64,000 bases of DNA. Origin: an uncultured Chloroflexales bacterium (GTDB lineage: Bacteria > Chloroflexota > Chloroflexia > Chloroflexales > Chloroflexaceae). The notes below the pieces were generated by a model. The model did no database searches. It was not told where the DNA came from and saw nothing but the letters and a program-made list of their open reading frames with translations. A program made the position numbers and the translations under genes. The stretch spans positions 620,001-684,000 of the forward strand of contig CALGUG010000059.1 of assembly GCA_937902315.1 (NCBI GenBank), read 5' to 3'. How positions within the stretch are numbered: position 1 is the first letter of the stretch; every line of letters starts with the position of its first letter. Of the stretch, positions 19,841 through 30,596 are shown in pieces.

Positions 19841-20111
19841 GCTATTCTCTACCTTCCGTTTATCGGGCCATAAACCGTTCAGCCTATTGTACAAGACTTC
19901 CCTTTTATGTGCTCCCAATATGCTTACATTGAATAAAAATGTTTATATAAGTAAAAACTTGACAAATAGAAAATATTCACATAGACTAACACCTGTTGTT
20001 AACTGAACCTAAAGCGATCTGGCTCGCTGCAACCAGCTAGCTTGTCTTTGGCCGAGGCGATGCCTGTGGCAAAACTGTTGCTGCCAATGCTCTATCGTAG
20101 GAGATCATAGA

Positions 20112-21146
20112 TTGACTACTGTGTCTCAAACTCGAGATCTGTCTCGTTTCTGCTCGGTCTGCGCCCGCCAACTCAACCTTGACCCTGTTGGTCAGGCCCA
20201 CTCGTATGAGATGGTGTTGGGGGTTGAACTGCCCTTGCCCTGGCCGGAAACGATGTATGATACGCCCGGTATTTTGCCGCAAGAGCTGCTCGATTTCCGC
20301 AACCTGATTATTGAGTCGTATCAGCGCGGCGAGCCGATTCTGAAGGCCACTTTCTTCCTCGCGCCTGACCCTGCCTACTCGCAACCCGGTATGCGACGAG
20401 TGATCGTCTATCGCCGCCCCGAGCAAGCCTTCGCCACCTTCGAACAAGAAGAGTATCTGGTTCCCGAGCAAGCGTGTGGCCCGCTCTGCTGGGCCTTGCT
20501 GGTCGAACCAGCTTCGCTGCCGCGCTTCGCCGAATACCTGTTGCCCGCCAGTAAGGTGCGCGATCTGATGGTTTGCACCCACGGCGCGGTCGATGCCGCT
20601 TGCGCCAAGTTCGGCTACCCGCTCTATCGCTATATGCGCCAGAGCGCCGAGCAAGCCTCGAGTCCGGTGCGGGTTTGGCGCGTCAGCCACTTCGGCGGGC
20701 ATGTCTTCGCGCCGACCTTCTTAGATATGCCGGAGTTTCGTTATTGGGCCTATATCGATCGCGAGCAGGCCGATCAGATCGTCGAGCGCAACGGTGTCGC
20801 CAGCGATCTCTATGAGCATTATCGTGGCTGGGCCGGTTTCGAGAACCCCTTTGTGCAGGCCGCCGAGCGCGAGCTTTTTGTGCGCTATGGTTGGGCGTGG
20901 ATCGACTATCTCAAACAAGCTGAAGTGCTCGATCAAGGTTCCTACGAAGCGGCCGACGCCCAAGGCGAAGCAATTCCTTGGCTCGATGTAAAGATCGACT
21001 TTCGCTCGTCCGATGGCAGCCTTCAAGGCTCCCACCGCCTGCGGGTCGAGCAGCATAGCTGTATTGAGACGCCCCATAGCTCGAAGAGCCCGGATACCTA
21101 TCGCTACCCGCAGTATCGCATTGCGAGCCAAGAGCGCTTGAGCTGA
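20112..21146 (+). CDS. Sucrase/ferredoxin-like family protein
   Basis: 344 residues, starting at a TTG with a strong AGGAG eight bases upstream. The C-terminal thioredoxin-like ferredoxin half shows CTHGAVDAACAKFG, whose cysteines resemble the iron-sulfur or redox-active site of the Suc_Fer-like family, followed by SHFGGHVFAPT, its best conserved motif. An N-terminal pair of cysteines (CSVCARQ) is also present. The biochemical role of the family is not established despite its name. A clear intrinsic terminator lies about 95 bases downstream, and the gene appears monocistronic. Confidence 0.85.
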   Translation: MTTVSQTRDLSRFCSVCARQLNLDPVGQAHSYEMVLGVELPLPWPETMYDTPGILPQELLDFRNLIIESYQRGEPILKATFFLAPDPAYSQPGMRRVIVYRRPEQAFATFEQEEYLVPEQACGPLCWALLVEPASLPRFAEYLLPASKVRDLMVCTHGAVDAACAKFGYPLYRYMRQSAEQASSPVRVWRVSHFGGHVFAPTFLDMPEFRYWAYIDREQADQIVERNGVASDLYEHYRGWAGFENPFVQAAERELFVRYGWAWIDYLKQAEVLDQGSYEAADAQGEAIPWLDVKIDFRSSDGSLQGSHRLRVEQHSCIETPHSSKSPDTYRYPQYRIASQERLS

Positions 21147-21240
21147 TGGAAGCACACCTGATGGTTGAGAATCGCGCGAAGAGTAGGTTGAGATTTTGAA
21201 TTAAATTGATTTAGTAGTGTACTGAGCTGTACCATCTTTT

Positions 21241-21271
21241 AAGACCAGCCCTTAAATCGGCTGGTCTTTTT
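21241..21271 (+). terminator. Intrinsic terminator
   Basis: A 10-bp stem (21241-21250 with 21259-21268) and a T run to 21271, downstream of the sucrase/ferredoxin-like gene. Confidence 0.85.
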
Positions 21272-21960
21272 GTTAGCTGATATGACTTAAAAGAGTTCGC
21301 CTTTGTTAGGACTACATTTACCTAGAGACTTGCATGCTTGCAGCACGAGAAAACGAAGAACGAGGAAGTTTAGGCTAAGATTTTGTGTCACCGATTTGTA
21401 AGATAATAAACGAGGTGTAATATCTACGTATTATGGCTTTGCTAGAATAGTTTTAATTTATATCGCTCATCTAACTTTATATATGGATTATTTCTCTAAA
21501 TCTTCGTCGTTGAAGATCAATAATGTTATGGAGAAGATTGTAAAAGAATATAGCTTTTATATGCCTTAAACTCGATATTGACCATTAATCGAAAAGATGA
21601 TAGCCTAAAACGACCAATATATGCTTAACCCCTCTATTAGAGGTCCCTCTTTCTTGTTTCTCTTGTTATATCGACATAATCTACCGTATCGTTCTATCCC
21701 TGAAAACAAGAGGAGTCTTCGCTTGCTCCCAGCTTTACAAGCATCAATCGTACGGCGGGCTTAGCTACAGGCAAGCGCTACACCCTTCTGCTACATCTGC
21801 TCTCACCCTTGTGAGCGTTTGTAGTCCTTATTTTAGTGTGCTTCAAACTCTATAAGAAACAAGAGCTTTTCAAGCTTTTTAAAGCGAATGTGAGATCGTA
21901 TCGTTGGGTTTTGGGCGACCTCTCATCGCAGGCAGATAGCACCCTGTTTTGATGGGCGAG

Positions 21961-22020
21961 CTGTTGATAGCCGAAGGCGGACGCGCTAGAAGCCGAATGG
22001 GAGCTAGCAGCTTCGCCGTC
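21961..22020 (+). repeat. R1 repeat, copy 3
   Basis: Nearly identical to copy 1 over about 58 bases, lying 65 bases before the giant gene's start. Confidence 0.85.
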
Positions 22021-22084
22021 AGAGTATTGGAGTAATCAAACGGATTTGCTAAGGCCATGCGGGTTTAACAAAGGAGTCTACGCC

Positions 22085-25000
22085 ATGCAAGCTGCGCAGT
22101 CGGGTTCTTGGGTGCATCGCCATCATCGCTCGTTCCGCTTTCTGCTTACGTTTATTTTGATCTGGATACAGGCCGTGCCCATGGCTGACCCTAGCTTCGC
22201 GCACTCTTCCGACGAGGGAGCGCACGCGCTGCTTGAAGAGGCACCAGCTGCGACAGCTGAACTGCAGGTAAGCAAAAGCGATAGCTTGTTGCTGGATAAC
22301 GATGGCGATGGGCGCGCTGATGCGGGCGATACGATCCGTTACACCATCACCGCCACCAATACGGGCGCGCTCGATCTGAGCGATCTGCTGATCAGCGATA
22401 CGCTCGACCCGAACACAAGCTTGCTGGAGGGTTCGCTGCGGATCAGCCCGCTGGCGATGCCGGATCAGTTTAGCACCTTGGTGAACACTCCTTTGACGAT
22501 CGGTGCGCCGGGCCTGCTTGGCAACGATAGCGGCACGCCCAACCCCAGCGTGCAGCCTTTTAACGGTACAACTGCGGCTGGCGGCCTTATTACGATCCAG
22601 GCCGATGGCAGCTTTACCTACACGCCGTCGAGCAACTACAGCGGCAGCGATAGCTTCAGCTACACGGCCAGCAACAGCGCGGGCAACGATAGCGCTACGG
22701 TCACGCTCGAAGTCGAGGGCGCCCCACGGGTTGTGAGCACAACACCCGCCAATAATGCCACGCTGGTGCCCGCCAATACCACGATTACGATTAACTTTAG
22801 CGAGCCGGTGACTGTTTTGCCGAACGCCTTTGAGCTGGCTTGTCCGGTTGGGGTGCCGATCAGCTTCAGCAATAGCACAGGCAGTGGGCCGACCAGCAGC
22901 TTTACGCTCAGGCCCGAGAGCGACCTGCCCGAGACGACGGTTTGTGCGGTGCGGGTTGTGGCCGCCGAGGTGGGCGACGCTGATACGATCGACCCGCCCG
23001 ATACGATGGCGAGCGATTACAGCTTCAGCTTTACGACCACCGATGCGGCGCCCAAGCTGGTGAGTACGCTTCCGGTGAGCGGCACCAACCCCGTCGCAGC
23101 CTCCAGCACCATCGAGGTGACGTTCAACGAGAGTGTGCATGCGACGACCGACTCGTTCGTGCTGGAGTGTCCGGTTGGCACAGAGTTGCCCTTTGCGCTC
23201 AGTGCTGGCCCGGCGACAAGCTATACGCTCACGCCGAACGCCCCGCTGCCCGAAGGTGCGCTCTGTCGCGTGACGGTGGTCGCCGCCGAGATCAGCGATG
23301 TCGATACCGTCGATCCGCCCGATCAGCCAATGGCCGACGAGTTCTTCTTCTTTACGGTCGAGGCGCCGCCCAGAGTGGTGAGTACAAGCCCTGCGGATGC
23401 TGCAACTGGCGTGGCCACAGATGCAAAGGTGACGATTAACTTTAGCGAGCCAGTAGAAATCCCCTCGGCGGCGTCGTTTGACTTTGTGTGCGCGAGTGCG
23501 CCCCAAGGCTACACGGTCTTAAACATTGGGGTAGCGACTGCGTTTGAGCTCGATCCTGCAGGTCTTCCGCCTGGCGCGACCTGTACGGTGACGGTGTTTG
23601 CGAATGGCGTAACCGATGACGACAGCATCGACCCGCCCGACACAATGGTGGCCGATTACTCCTTCAGCTTTAGCACTGATGCTGCGCCGGAGGTGACCAC
23701 CACGACACCGAGCGATGGTGCAACAGAGGTGACGACCACACCATCGATCTCTGTCACGTTTAGTGAAGCCGTGAACGTGACCACCGACGCTTTCGTGCTC
23801 GCATGCCCGGCAGGCACGGCGGTTGCACTGACCAATACCACGGGCACGGGTCCGGCAACAGCGTTTACGTTGGAGCCGAATGCTGCCTTGCCACCGAATA
23901 CCACTTGTGAGATGACGGTGGTGGCGGGTGAGGTGACGGACGCCGATAGCGTCGACCCGCCCGACACAATGGCGAGCGATTTCACGTTTAGCTTCACGAC
24001 CGATGCCGCGCCTACCGTGACTGCTACAACCCCTGTCGATGGTGCGAGTGATCTGCCTACCGATACAGCTGATATCAGCGTGGTGTTCAGCGAGCCGGTG
24101 AATGTGACCGCCAACACCTTCACCATTGTGTGTTCGACGGGTGCCCCGATCACGCTCTCCAATACCACTGGCACAGGTCCGGCCACAACGTTCGCGCTTC
24201 AGGCCAGTGCCGCGCTGCCGCAGGGCACCACCTGTACCGTGACGGTGGTGGCGTCAGAGGTGACAGACGACGATGCTGGCGATCCGCCCGACACAATGGC
24301 GAGCGATTTCACGTTCAGCTTCACGACCGACGCCGCGCCCAAGGTTGCTTCGACTGTGCCGGCCAACAACACGATCGATGTGGCGCTCAACAGCAATATC
24401 ACGATCACGTTTAGCGAGGCCGTGATTCTCGGTGCCGCTCCTGTGACATTGAATTGTGGCAGCAGTATCTCATTGACGAACCTGACGGGCAATGGCCCAG
24501 CGACGAGCTTTGAGTTTGATCCTGTGGGCAACTTGCCGGTCGGCACGCAGTGTACGGTGACGGTCTTAGCGGCTCAAGTGACCGACAATGACAGCGCCGA
24601 TCCGCCCGACGCGATGGAGGCCGATTACACCTTCAGCTTCACCACGCTGGATACCGCGCCAACTGTGCAGAGCCACACCCCTACGAATAATGCGACAGAA
24701 CAAGCCATCGATACTGCGATTACGGTGGTGTTCAGCGAGCAGGTGAATGTGACGGCGAACGCCTTCACGCTCGAATGCCCGGTTGGCACTTCGATCGCAT
24801 TGACCAATACGACAGGCAATGGTCCCGCAAGTTCGTTTACCTTGCAGCCAGACACCGTTCTTCCACTGGCTACTACCTGTAGCGTGACGGTGGCCGCAGA
24901 TCAGGTGACGGACGTCGATACTATCGACCCGCCCGATGAGATGGCGAGCGATTACACGTTCACATTCACGACCGACGCCGCACCCGAAGTGGTGAGCACC

Positions 25001-28000
25001 ACTCCTGATACGGACGAGATCGATGTGATGATCAACTCGCCCATCCAGGTCACCTTCAGTGAGAGTGTGCAGGCGACCAGCGATTCGTTTGAGTTGGTCT
25101 GTGCGGGCACGCCCGTGGACTTCAGTTTGTCGGCCTCGCCTGCGACGGTGTTTACTCTGACGCCCAACGTTAATCTGCCAATCAATACGCTCTGTACGGT
25201 GACGGTAGTGGCCGATGAGATCCACGATGTCGACGCTGGCGATCCGCCCGATGTGATGGCGAGCGATTACACGTTCAGCTTCACCACGGTGAACGATGAT
25301 CCGCCGACGGTAACAAGCACCACGCCCTCGGATGGCGCAACGAATTTGGCGACTAATACCAACATCGTGATCAACTTTAGCGAGAGCGTGAATTTTAACG
25401 CAAGCTCATTTGCGATCGCCTGTTCGAGCGTGGTGACCTTTAGCATAGTGGAGGCATCGCCCGCCAGCAGTGTCACGCTTGATCCGACCAGCAATCTGCC
25501 AACGGGTGAGACCTGTACGGTTACGGTTTTGGCGGCAGGCATTACCGACGCAGATAGCATTGATCCGCCCGATGCTTTGGAAGCCGATTTTGTCTTTAGC
25601 TTTACGACCGATGCGCCGCCGACCGTGACGAGCACGAGCCCAGCCAACGGCGCGACCAACGTGGCGACCAATAGCAATATCGTCATCAATTTCAGCGAGA
25701 ATGTAAACTTTAGCACATCATCGTTTGTACTTGAATGCCCTACTGGTAGCGCTAGAGCTTTTACACTCAGTAGCTCTGGAGCCACGAGTGCACTGATCAA
25801 TCCAATCAGTGATCTGCCAGTCGGAGAGACCTGTAGGGTGACGGTTGTGGCGGCTAATATCAGCGACGTCGATAGTGCCGACCCGCCCGATACCATGGAG
25901 GCCAACGAAGTCTTCAGCTTCACCACTGATGCGCCGCCGACCGTGACTAGCACCTCGCCTACGAATGGTGCCTCGAACTTAGCGACCGATGGCAACATCG
26001 TGATCAATTTCAGCGAGAGCGTGAACTTTAGCGTAAGCTCGTTCTCGATCGCTTGTCCGGACGCTGTGCCATTTAGCCTGGTGAGCACATCGCCGGCCTC
26101 CAGCGTCACGCTTGATCCGAATGCTAATCTGCCAGCAGGCTCGACCTGTACGGTGACGGTGTGGGCAGATCGGATCACCGATGCGGATACTGCCGACCCG
26201 CCCGACACGATGGTATCCAATAAGATCTTTACCTTCACGACCGATGCGCCACCGACCGTGACAAGCACTTCGCCTGCCAACGATGCGACCGGCGTTGCGC
26301 GCAGTGCTAACATCGTGATCAACTTCAGCGAGAGTGTGAACTTCACCACCGCCTCGTTTACGCTTGCTTGTCCGACTGGCACGCCCGTGATCTTTACGGT
26401 GAGCGCTTCGCCAGGCTCCAGTGCCACGCTCGATCCCACTGGCGATCTGCCTGCTGGTGTTGTGTGTACGGTGACGGTGCGGGCAGATCAAATCACTGAT
26501 GCAGATACTGCCGACCCGCCCGATACGATGGTGGCCAATTATGTCTTTACCTTTAGTGTGCCGCCCGATGCCAAGGATGATACCTACGCGCCGTCGGTGA
26601 TCGGTAATGTGGGGGTCGATACCGCGATAAGCACGCAATTTAGTGTGCTCACCAACGACGAAGGCCCATCGCTGACGATCACCGCTTATGACACTACCAG
26701 CGCACAGGGTGGCTCGGTCGTCCTCAACACAACCACCGGTAAGTTCTCCTACAGGCCGCCGCGTGGCTACCAGGGCAGCGATAGCTTCACCTATACGATC
26801 AGCAATCCGACTGGTAGCGATACCGGCACTGTGCATCTGACCGTCAGCGGCATGATTTGGTTTGTGAATGGGAATGCTGCTACAAATGGTGATGGACGCC
26901 TGAATTCGCCCTACAACTCGCTCGCAAGTTTGCAGGCGGTGAATAATGGCACTGGTAGCAATCCAAAGGCTGGCGACACGATCTTCCTGTACGGGAGCGC
27001 TACGTCCTATGTAGGCCCGATCACCTTGCTGAATAACCAGAAGTTGATAGGACAGACGGCAGGCGTGAGTTTGGCTTCGGCGGCTGGTGTGATCGCGCCC
27101 GCCGACTCGTTCCCGCTGCCAGCGATGGGTAGTAGCCCAAGCTCAACCATAACAAGTGCAGGCGTAGGGATTACCTTAGGCACGAATAATACGCTCCGAG
27201 GCTTACAGATCGGTAATACCACAGGTGCTAGTATTGCAGGAGCGAGTTTCCTGAACTTGTTTGTGCGCGAGGTAAATATCACTGGCCAAGGCCAAGCGCT
27301 CGATCTTTCTAATGGTACGCTCGATGCTCAATTTGGTACGCTTAGTTCCACAAGTGGTACGAATAATATCTCGCTACAGAACATCACAGGTTCCTTCACG
27401 GCGACAAGTGGTGCGCTCAGTGGGGCCACAGGCACAGCCTTTGTGAACAGTGGAGGCTCAGTCGCAATCACCTATCCTGGCTCGATCTCCAAAACCTCGG
27501 CTGGTTTGCTGATGCAGATCAGCAATCGTACAGCGGGTGCTGTAACGTTAGGCGGCGATTTGACCTGTAACTCGGGCTGTAGCGGTGTGAGAATCGAGAA
27601 CAATAACGATGGTACTATCACCTTGAGTGGAGCAGTAGTGCTGTACACTGGTACAAACACAGCGCTCAGCATGACTACGAACTCAAACACAACAATCATG
27701 TTCTCTGGTCCTCTTACGATATCAACCACCTCTGGTAATGGCATTGTGTTCACCAATGGCGGCACAATCACCATTATCAACGCTGGCAACACCGTTACAA
27801 CCACCACCGGTACAGCAGTGAATTTCAGTAATGTCACCATCGGTGCTGCGGGTGTGACTTTCCGCTCGGTGTCAGTCAATGGAGCGTTTAATGGCATTGT
27901 ACTGAACAATACAGGTAATGGGCCTTTCACCATTAGCGGGAGTGGTACGGCTAGCTCTGGCGGTGTTATTCAAAATACGAGCGGCCCAGGCATATTGTTA

Positions 28001-30304
28001 ACCAACACTGGTTCAGTCTCGCTGAATTGGATGCAAGTCCTCAATGGTCGAGATGATGGTATCCGTGGTTCTACCGTGAGAGGCTTCACTCTAAACAACA
28101 GCACCATCAACAATAATGGTGATTTCGCAGACGAAAGTGGTATCGAACTGACCAATACGACTGGTATGCTCTCGATCTCTAATAGTACGGTGATCCAATC
28201 GTACAGCCATAATGTGCTGATCACGAATACCAGTGGGGTGCTCGATAACTTAACGGTCACCAATAGTACCTTCAGTTCACCAAAATCTTCACCGGTCGAT
28301 GGTCTCTCGATCACACTGCCATCGGGTAGCCCGACGATCACAGCGATTACGGTGACGAATAACACCTTCACCAACAATACGGGCGATGCGATTGGGGTGA
28401 ATGCGGAAGGCTCCAGTAGCATTGGCATGTTCACCTTCAGTGGCAATACGCTGACTGGCAACGATATCGGTGTGAACGTTTCGAGCAACGGCACTGCCAG
28501 CGTCAAGTTCGACATCAAGAATAACCCGATCATGCACGGCACCCGTACTCAGGTGAATATCGCCGCCAACGATATGATATCTCGCGATGGAGTTGGCCCC
28601 ACGATGGAGGGGTATATTCGCGATAACCCATCTATCATGGTCACTCCCTCTTTCTATATTGGTATGTGGATCGTTGCTGATGGCGATGGCGGCATTACGG
28701 TCGATGTTTCAAGGAATCATCTGCTCAATTTCGGCGAATCGGGCTTCTCAATCGAGTCACGCAATGGGCAAGGTAGAATCGACGCACAAATCAAGGACAA
28801 TGTAATTGATCCATCGACTAGTATTTTCGCCTTTGCTGGTCTTTACTTGCGAAGTGTCCATAGCATACCAACTGACACCAGTTACCTATGCGTTAATTTG
28901 GATCGCAATAACGTTAGCGGTGGTGCGGCTGCATCCGCTGATTATGTACTAGAGCGTTCGTCAGGGAATGTAACCTTCGCGCTCCAAGGGCTGACATCGA
29001 ATCCATCTAATGGCACACAAGTCGCTTCATATGTCCAGGGAACCGATAGCGCACCTCCAGCATCAGTGTATGTGATGGGTTCAACCTTTATTCCGGCCAC
29101 ATGTCAAACACCATCGTTCGCGCTGCAAGCCGCCGATGGCGAAGGCCCGGGCGCAGCCAACGCACAGTTGAGCCAAGCTCAACTCGATGCCGCCGTCGCT
29201 ACGGCCATCGAGCACTGGGAGGCCGCTGGTCTGTCGGCGAAGCAGCGTGAGCAACTGCGCAGCGCCAGCGTGCAGCTCGCCGATCTCGATGCTGGCTTGC
29301 TGGGCAGCACCTTCGGCTCAAGCGTTGAGATCGACCGCGATGCCGCCGGATGGGGCTGGAATATCGATGGCTCACAATCCAGCGAGCGCTACGATCTGCT
29401 CACCGTGGTGCAGCATGAGCTCGGCCATGTGCTTGGCATGCCTCACGAAGCTAGTGAATCTCAGACGCTGATGGCGAGCACGCTTGCGCGTGGTGGGCGC
29501 CATACAAGCCTCACCCAGAGCCAAAACGCAGCGCCGAGCGCTATCACTACGACGCCCAACAGCCTACAAGTGACGCTCGATACCTTGCCTGCTGGTAAGA
29601 GTGTCGTTCTGATCTTCGATGTGCTGATCGCTAGTCCGTTGTCCGAGAGCGTGACTCAGATCGTGAACCAAGCCCAGGCGAGTGCGACGGGCATCGACCC
29701 GGTCTTGAGCGATGACCCCGATCGCTCGGGGAGCGCCGATCCGACCGTTACCGAGCTTGATACGCTTAAGCGGGTGTACCTGCCCTTGGTGGTGAAGGAG
29801 CCGCCTCAGGCCGATCTGGCTGTGACGAGCGTGACCTTCTCGCCCGATAAACGGCAGTTCAATGCTGGCGAGCCCCTTGAGATCAAGGTGGTGGTCACGA
29901 ACCAAGGCCCGGCCGCAGCGCCCGCCTTCTGGGTCGATCTCTACATCAATCCCAGCCAAGCGCCCGGCCAAAACGCAACATGGAACGAGTTGTGCCAACT
30001 TGAGCCTTGTTATGGCATAGCTTGGCCTGTTCCCGCTGGCCTCGCGCCCGGCGAAAGCGTGACACTCAGCTCGAAGAACCTGGTCGAAGGTTTTTCGATC
30101 TGGCCTGGCTTCTTTGCGGCGGGCACAAGCGAGATCTATGTGCAAGCGGATAGCTGGCGTTTGAATACTGGGGCCTTCGATCCCAATCGCGCCAATAACC
30201 TGCTGCGCATAAGTGGTCTGCAGGTAACGGGCACAACGCCAAGCCGCCTTCAAACACCAACACTGCGCGAGCGGCCCGCAGCCCAAGCCTGTTGCCAGCC
30301 TTGA
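22085..30304 (+). CDS. Giant secreted Ig-repeat / beta-helix protein with metzincin domain (2739 aa)
   Basis: The ATG at 22085 is chosen over an upstream TTG because AAGGAG lies eight bases before it. A signal segment (about residues 16-38) is followed by a DUF11-like domain (about 60-125), a cadherin-like module (about 126-212) and 12 SbsA/Big_5-type Ig repeats of about 106 residues each (214-1492). After these come a second cadherin-like module, a long right-handed beta-helix (about 1590-2334) and a matrixin-type domain. The latter has HELGHVLGMPH at 2444-2454 and LMAST as a likely Met-turn. Then come a partial DUF11 strand region, VYLPLV near 2564, and a CARDB-like tail. It is probably a cell-surface or extracellular adhesin with protease activity; the activity is inferred from the complete zinc motif. 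The beta-helix region and tail resemble other secreted proteins in the window. Confidence 0.9.
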   Translation: MQAAQSGSWVHRHHRSFRFLLTFILIWIQAVPMADPSFAHSSDEGAHALLEEAPAATAELQVSKSDSLLLDNDGDGRADAGDTIRYTITATNTGALDLSDLLISDTLDPNTSLLEGSLRISPLAMPDQFSTLVNTPLTIGAPGLLGNDSGTPNPSVQPFNGTTAAGGLITIQADGSFTYTPSSNYSGSDSFSYTASNSAGNDSATVTLEVEGAPRVVSTTPANNATLVPANTTITINFSEPVTVLPNAFELACPVGVPISFSNSTGSGPTSSFTLRPESDLPETTVCAVRVVAAEVGDADTIDPPDTMASDYSFSFTTTDAAPKLVSTLPVSGTNPVAASSTIEVTFNESVHATTDSFVLECPVGTELPFALSAGPATSYTLTPNAPLPEGALCRVTVVAAEISDVDTVDPPDQPMADEFFFFTVEAPPRVVSTSPADAATGVATDAKVTINFSEPVEIPSAASFDFVCASAPQGYTVLNIGVATAFELDPAGLPPGATCTVTVFANGVTDDDSIDPPDTMVADYSFSFSTDAAPEVTTTTPSDGATEVTTTPSISVTFSEAVNVTTDAFVLACPAGTAVALTNTTGTGPATAFTLEPNAALPPNTTCEMTVVAGEVTDADSVDPPDTMASDFTFSFTTDAAPTVTATTPVDGASDLPTDTADISVVFSEPVNVTANTFTIVCSTGAPITLSNTTGTGPATTFALQASAALPQGTTCTVTVVASEVTDDDAGDPPDTMASDFTFSFTTDAAPKVASTVPANNTIDVALNSNITITFSEAVILGAAPVTLNCGSSISLTNLTGNGPATSFEFDPVGNLPVGTQCTVTVLAAQVTDNDSADPPDAMEADYTFSFTTLDTAPTVQSHTPTNNATEQAIDTAITVVFSEQVNVTANAFTLECPVGTSIALTNTTGNGPASSFTLQPDTVLPLATTCSVTVAADQVTDVDTIDPPDEMASDYTFTFTTDAAPEVVSTTPDTDEIDVMINSPIQVTFSESVQATSDSFELVCAGTPVDFSLSASPATVFTLTPNVNLPINTLCTVTVVADEIHDVDAGDPPDVMASDYTFSFTTVNDDPPTVTSTTPSDGATNLATNTNIVINFSESVNFNASSFAIACSSVVTFSIVEASPASSVTLDPTSNLPTGETCTVTVLAAGITDADSIDPPDALEADFVFSFTTDAPPTVTSTSPANGATNVATNSNIVINFSENVNFSTSSFVLECPTGSARAFTLSSSGATSALINPISDLPVGETCRVTVVAANISDVDSADPPDTMEANEVFSFTTDAPPTVTSTSPTNGASNLATDGNIVINFSESVNFSVSSFSIACPDAVPFSLVSTSPASSVTLDPNANLPAGSTCTVTVWADRITDADTADPPDTMVSNKIFTFTTDAPPTVTSTSPANDATGVARSANIVINFSESVNFTTASFTLACPTGTPVIFTVSASPGSSATLDPTGDLPAGVVCTVTVRADQITDADTADPPDTMVANYVFTFSVPPDAKDDTYAPSVIGNVGVDTAISTQFSVLTNDEGPSLTITAYDTTSAQGGSVVLNTTTGKFSYRPPRGYQGSDSFTYTISNPTGSDTGTVHLTVSGMIWFVNGNAATNGDGRLNSPYNSLASLQAVNNGTGSNPKAGDTIFLYGSATSYVGPITLLNNQKLIGQTAGVSLASAAGVIAPADSFPLPAMGSSPSSTITSAGVGITLGTNNTLRGLQIGNTTGASIAGASFLNLFVREVNITGQGQALDLSNGTLDAQFGTLSSTSGTNNISLQNITGSFTATSGALSGATGTAFVNSGGSVAITYPGSISKTSAGLLMQISNRTAGAVTLGGDLTCNSGCSGVRIENNNDGTITLSGAVVLYTGTNTALSMTTNSNTTIMFSGPLTISTTSGNGIVFTNGGTITIINAGNTVTTTTGTAVNFSNVTIGAAGVTFRSVSVNGAFNGIVLNNTGNGPFTISGSGTASSGGVIQNTSGPGILLTNTGSVSLNWMQVLNGRDDGIRGSTVRGFTLNNSTINNNGDFADESGIELTNTTGMLSISNSTVIQSYSHNVLITNTSGVLDNLTVTNSTFSSPKSSPVDGLSITLPSGSPTITAITVTNNTFTNNTGDAIGVNAEGSSSIGMFTFSGNTLTGNDIGVNVSSNGTASVKFDIKNNPIMHGTRTQVNIAANDMISRDGVGPTMEGYIRDNPSIMVTPSFYIGMWIVADGDGGITVDVSRNHLLNFGESGFSIESRNGQGRIDAQIKDNVIDPSTSIFAFAGLYLRSVHSIPTDTSYLCVNLDRNNVSGGAAASADYVLERSSGNVTFALQGLTSNPSNGTQVASYVQGTDSAPPASVYVMGSTFIPATCQTPSFALQAADGEGPGAANAQLSQAQLDAAVATAIEHWEAAGLSAKQREQLRSASVQLADLDAGLLGSTFGSSVEIDRDAAGWGWNIDGSQSSERYDLLTVVQHELGHVLGMPHEASESQTLMASTLARGGRHTSLTQSQNAAPSAITTTPNSLQVTLDTLPAGKSVVLIFDVLIASPLSESVTQIVNQAQASATGIDPVLSDDPDRSGSADPTVTELDTLKRVYLPLVVKEPPQADLAVTSVTFSPDKRQFNAGEPLEIKVVVTNQGPAAAPAFWVDLYINPSQAPGQNATWNELCQLEPCYGIAWPVPAGLAPGESVTLSSKNLVEGFSIWPGFFAAGTSEIYVQADSWRLNTGAFDPNRANNLLRISGLQVTGTTPSRLQTPTLRERPAAQACCQP
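22725..26560 (+). repeat. Twelve SbsA-type Ig repeats in the giant protein
   Basis: Units of about 320 bp begin with P.V.ST.P...AT and contain NI.I.FSE.V and CTVTV, ending in DPPD.M...F.F. The last four units are the most similar to each other, indicating more recent duplication toward the 3' side. Confidence 0.85.
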
Positions 30305-30329
30305 GATGAATTTGACATAACAAACAGCG

Positions 30330-30435
30330 ATACGAAATCCATCTAAGACTTGCATTCTCTTGGTGCAAGACAACAAAAAGAGCCAAATTCCGCTCTGCCG
30401 GAGGCCAAAAGAAAGTGATCTACCGGATTCGGTAT
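30330..30435. repeat. Family A repeat, copy 1 (short form)
   Basis: Starts like ATACCAAATCCGTTTAAAGA and ends GTGATCTACCGGATTCGGTAT, the ends being inverted repeats. It contains the TTCCGCTCTGCC block but lacks the central palindrome. Confidence 0.75.
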
Positions 30436-30472
30436 GATCCGCAGCGATCGCTTGGATGCGCTGCTAGACCGA

Positions 30473-30596
30473 GAAGCCACGCCAATGCATCTTGGCGTGG
30501 CTTCGTTGCTTGCTTGGAAGTGTAGCGTTGTGGCTCGCTGAGAGCGAGCCGCCCTCTTTTGAGGAGCGACGGCTATCAAAGCGTCGCTCCTCAAAA
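30473..30596. other. Cluster of three strong hairpins
   Basis: There are three perfect inverted repeats: 13 bp (30473-30485 / 30492-30504), 8 bp (30532-30539 / 30543-30550) and 15 bp (30557-30571 / 30582-30596). They lie after the giant surface-protein gene. None has a good T tract, so termination is possible but not certain. Confidence 0.65.

Larger units (their letters stand above)
21147..22084. other. Intergenic region
   Basis: Holds a terminator (21241-21271), an A+T-rich stretch without recognisable features (about 21300-21900), an R1 copy (21961-22020), and a short sequence (22031-22052) resembling the right end of family A repeats just before the giant surface-protein gene. Confidence 0.6.

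Noticed and set aside
22049..23506. 485-codon minus-strand open frame
   Set aside because: Antisense shadow of the giant surface-protein gene in G+C-rich repetitive DNA; composition (Arg/His-rich) is typical of a shadow frame.
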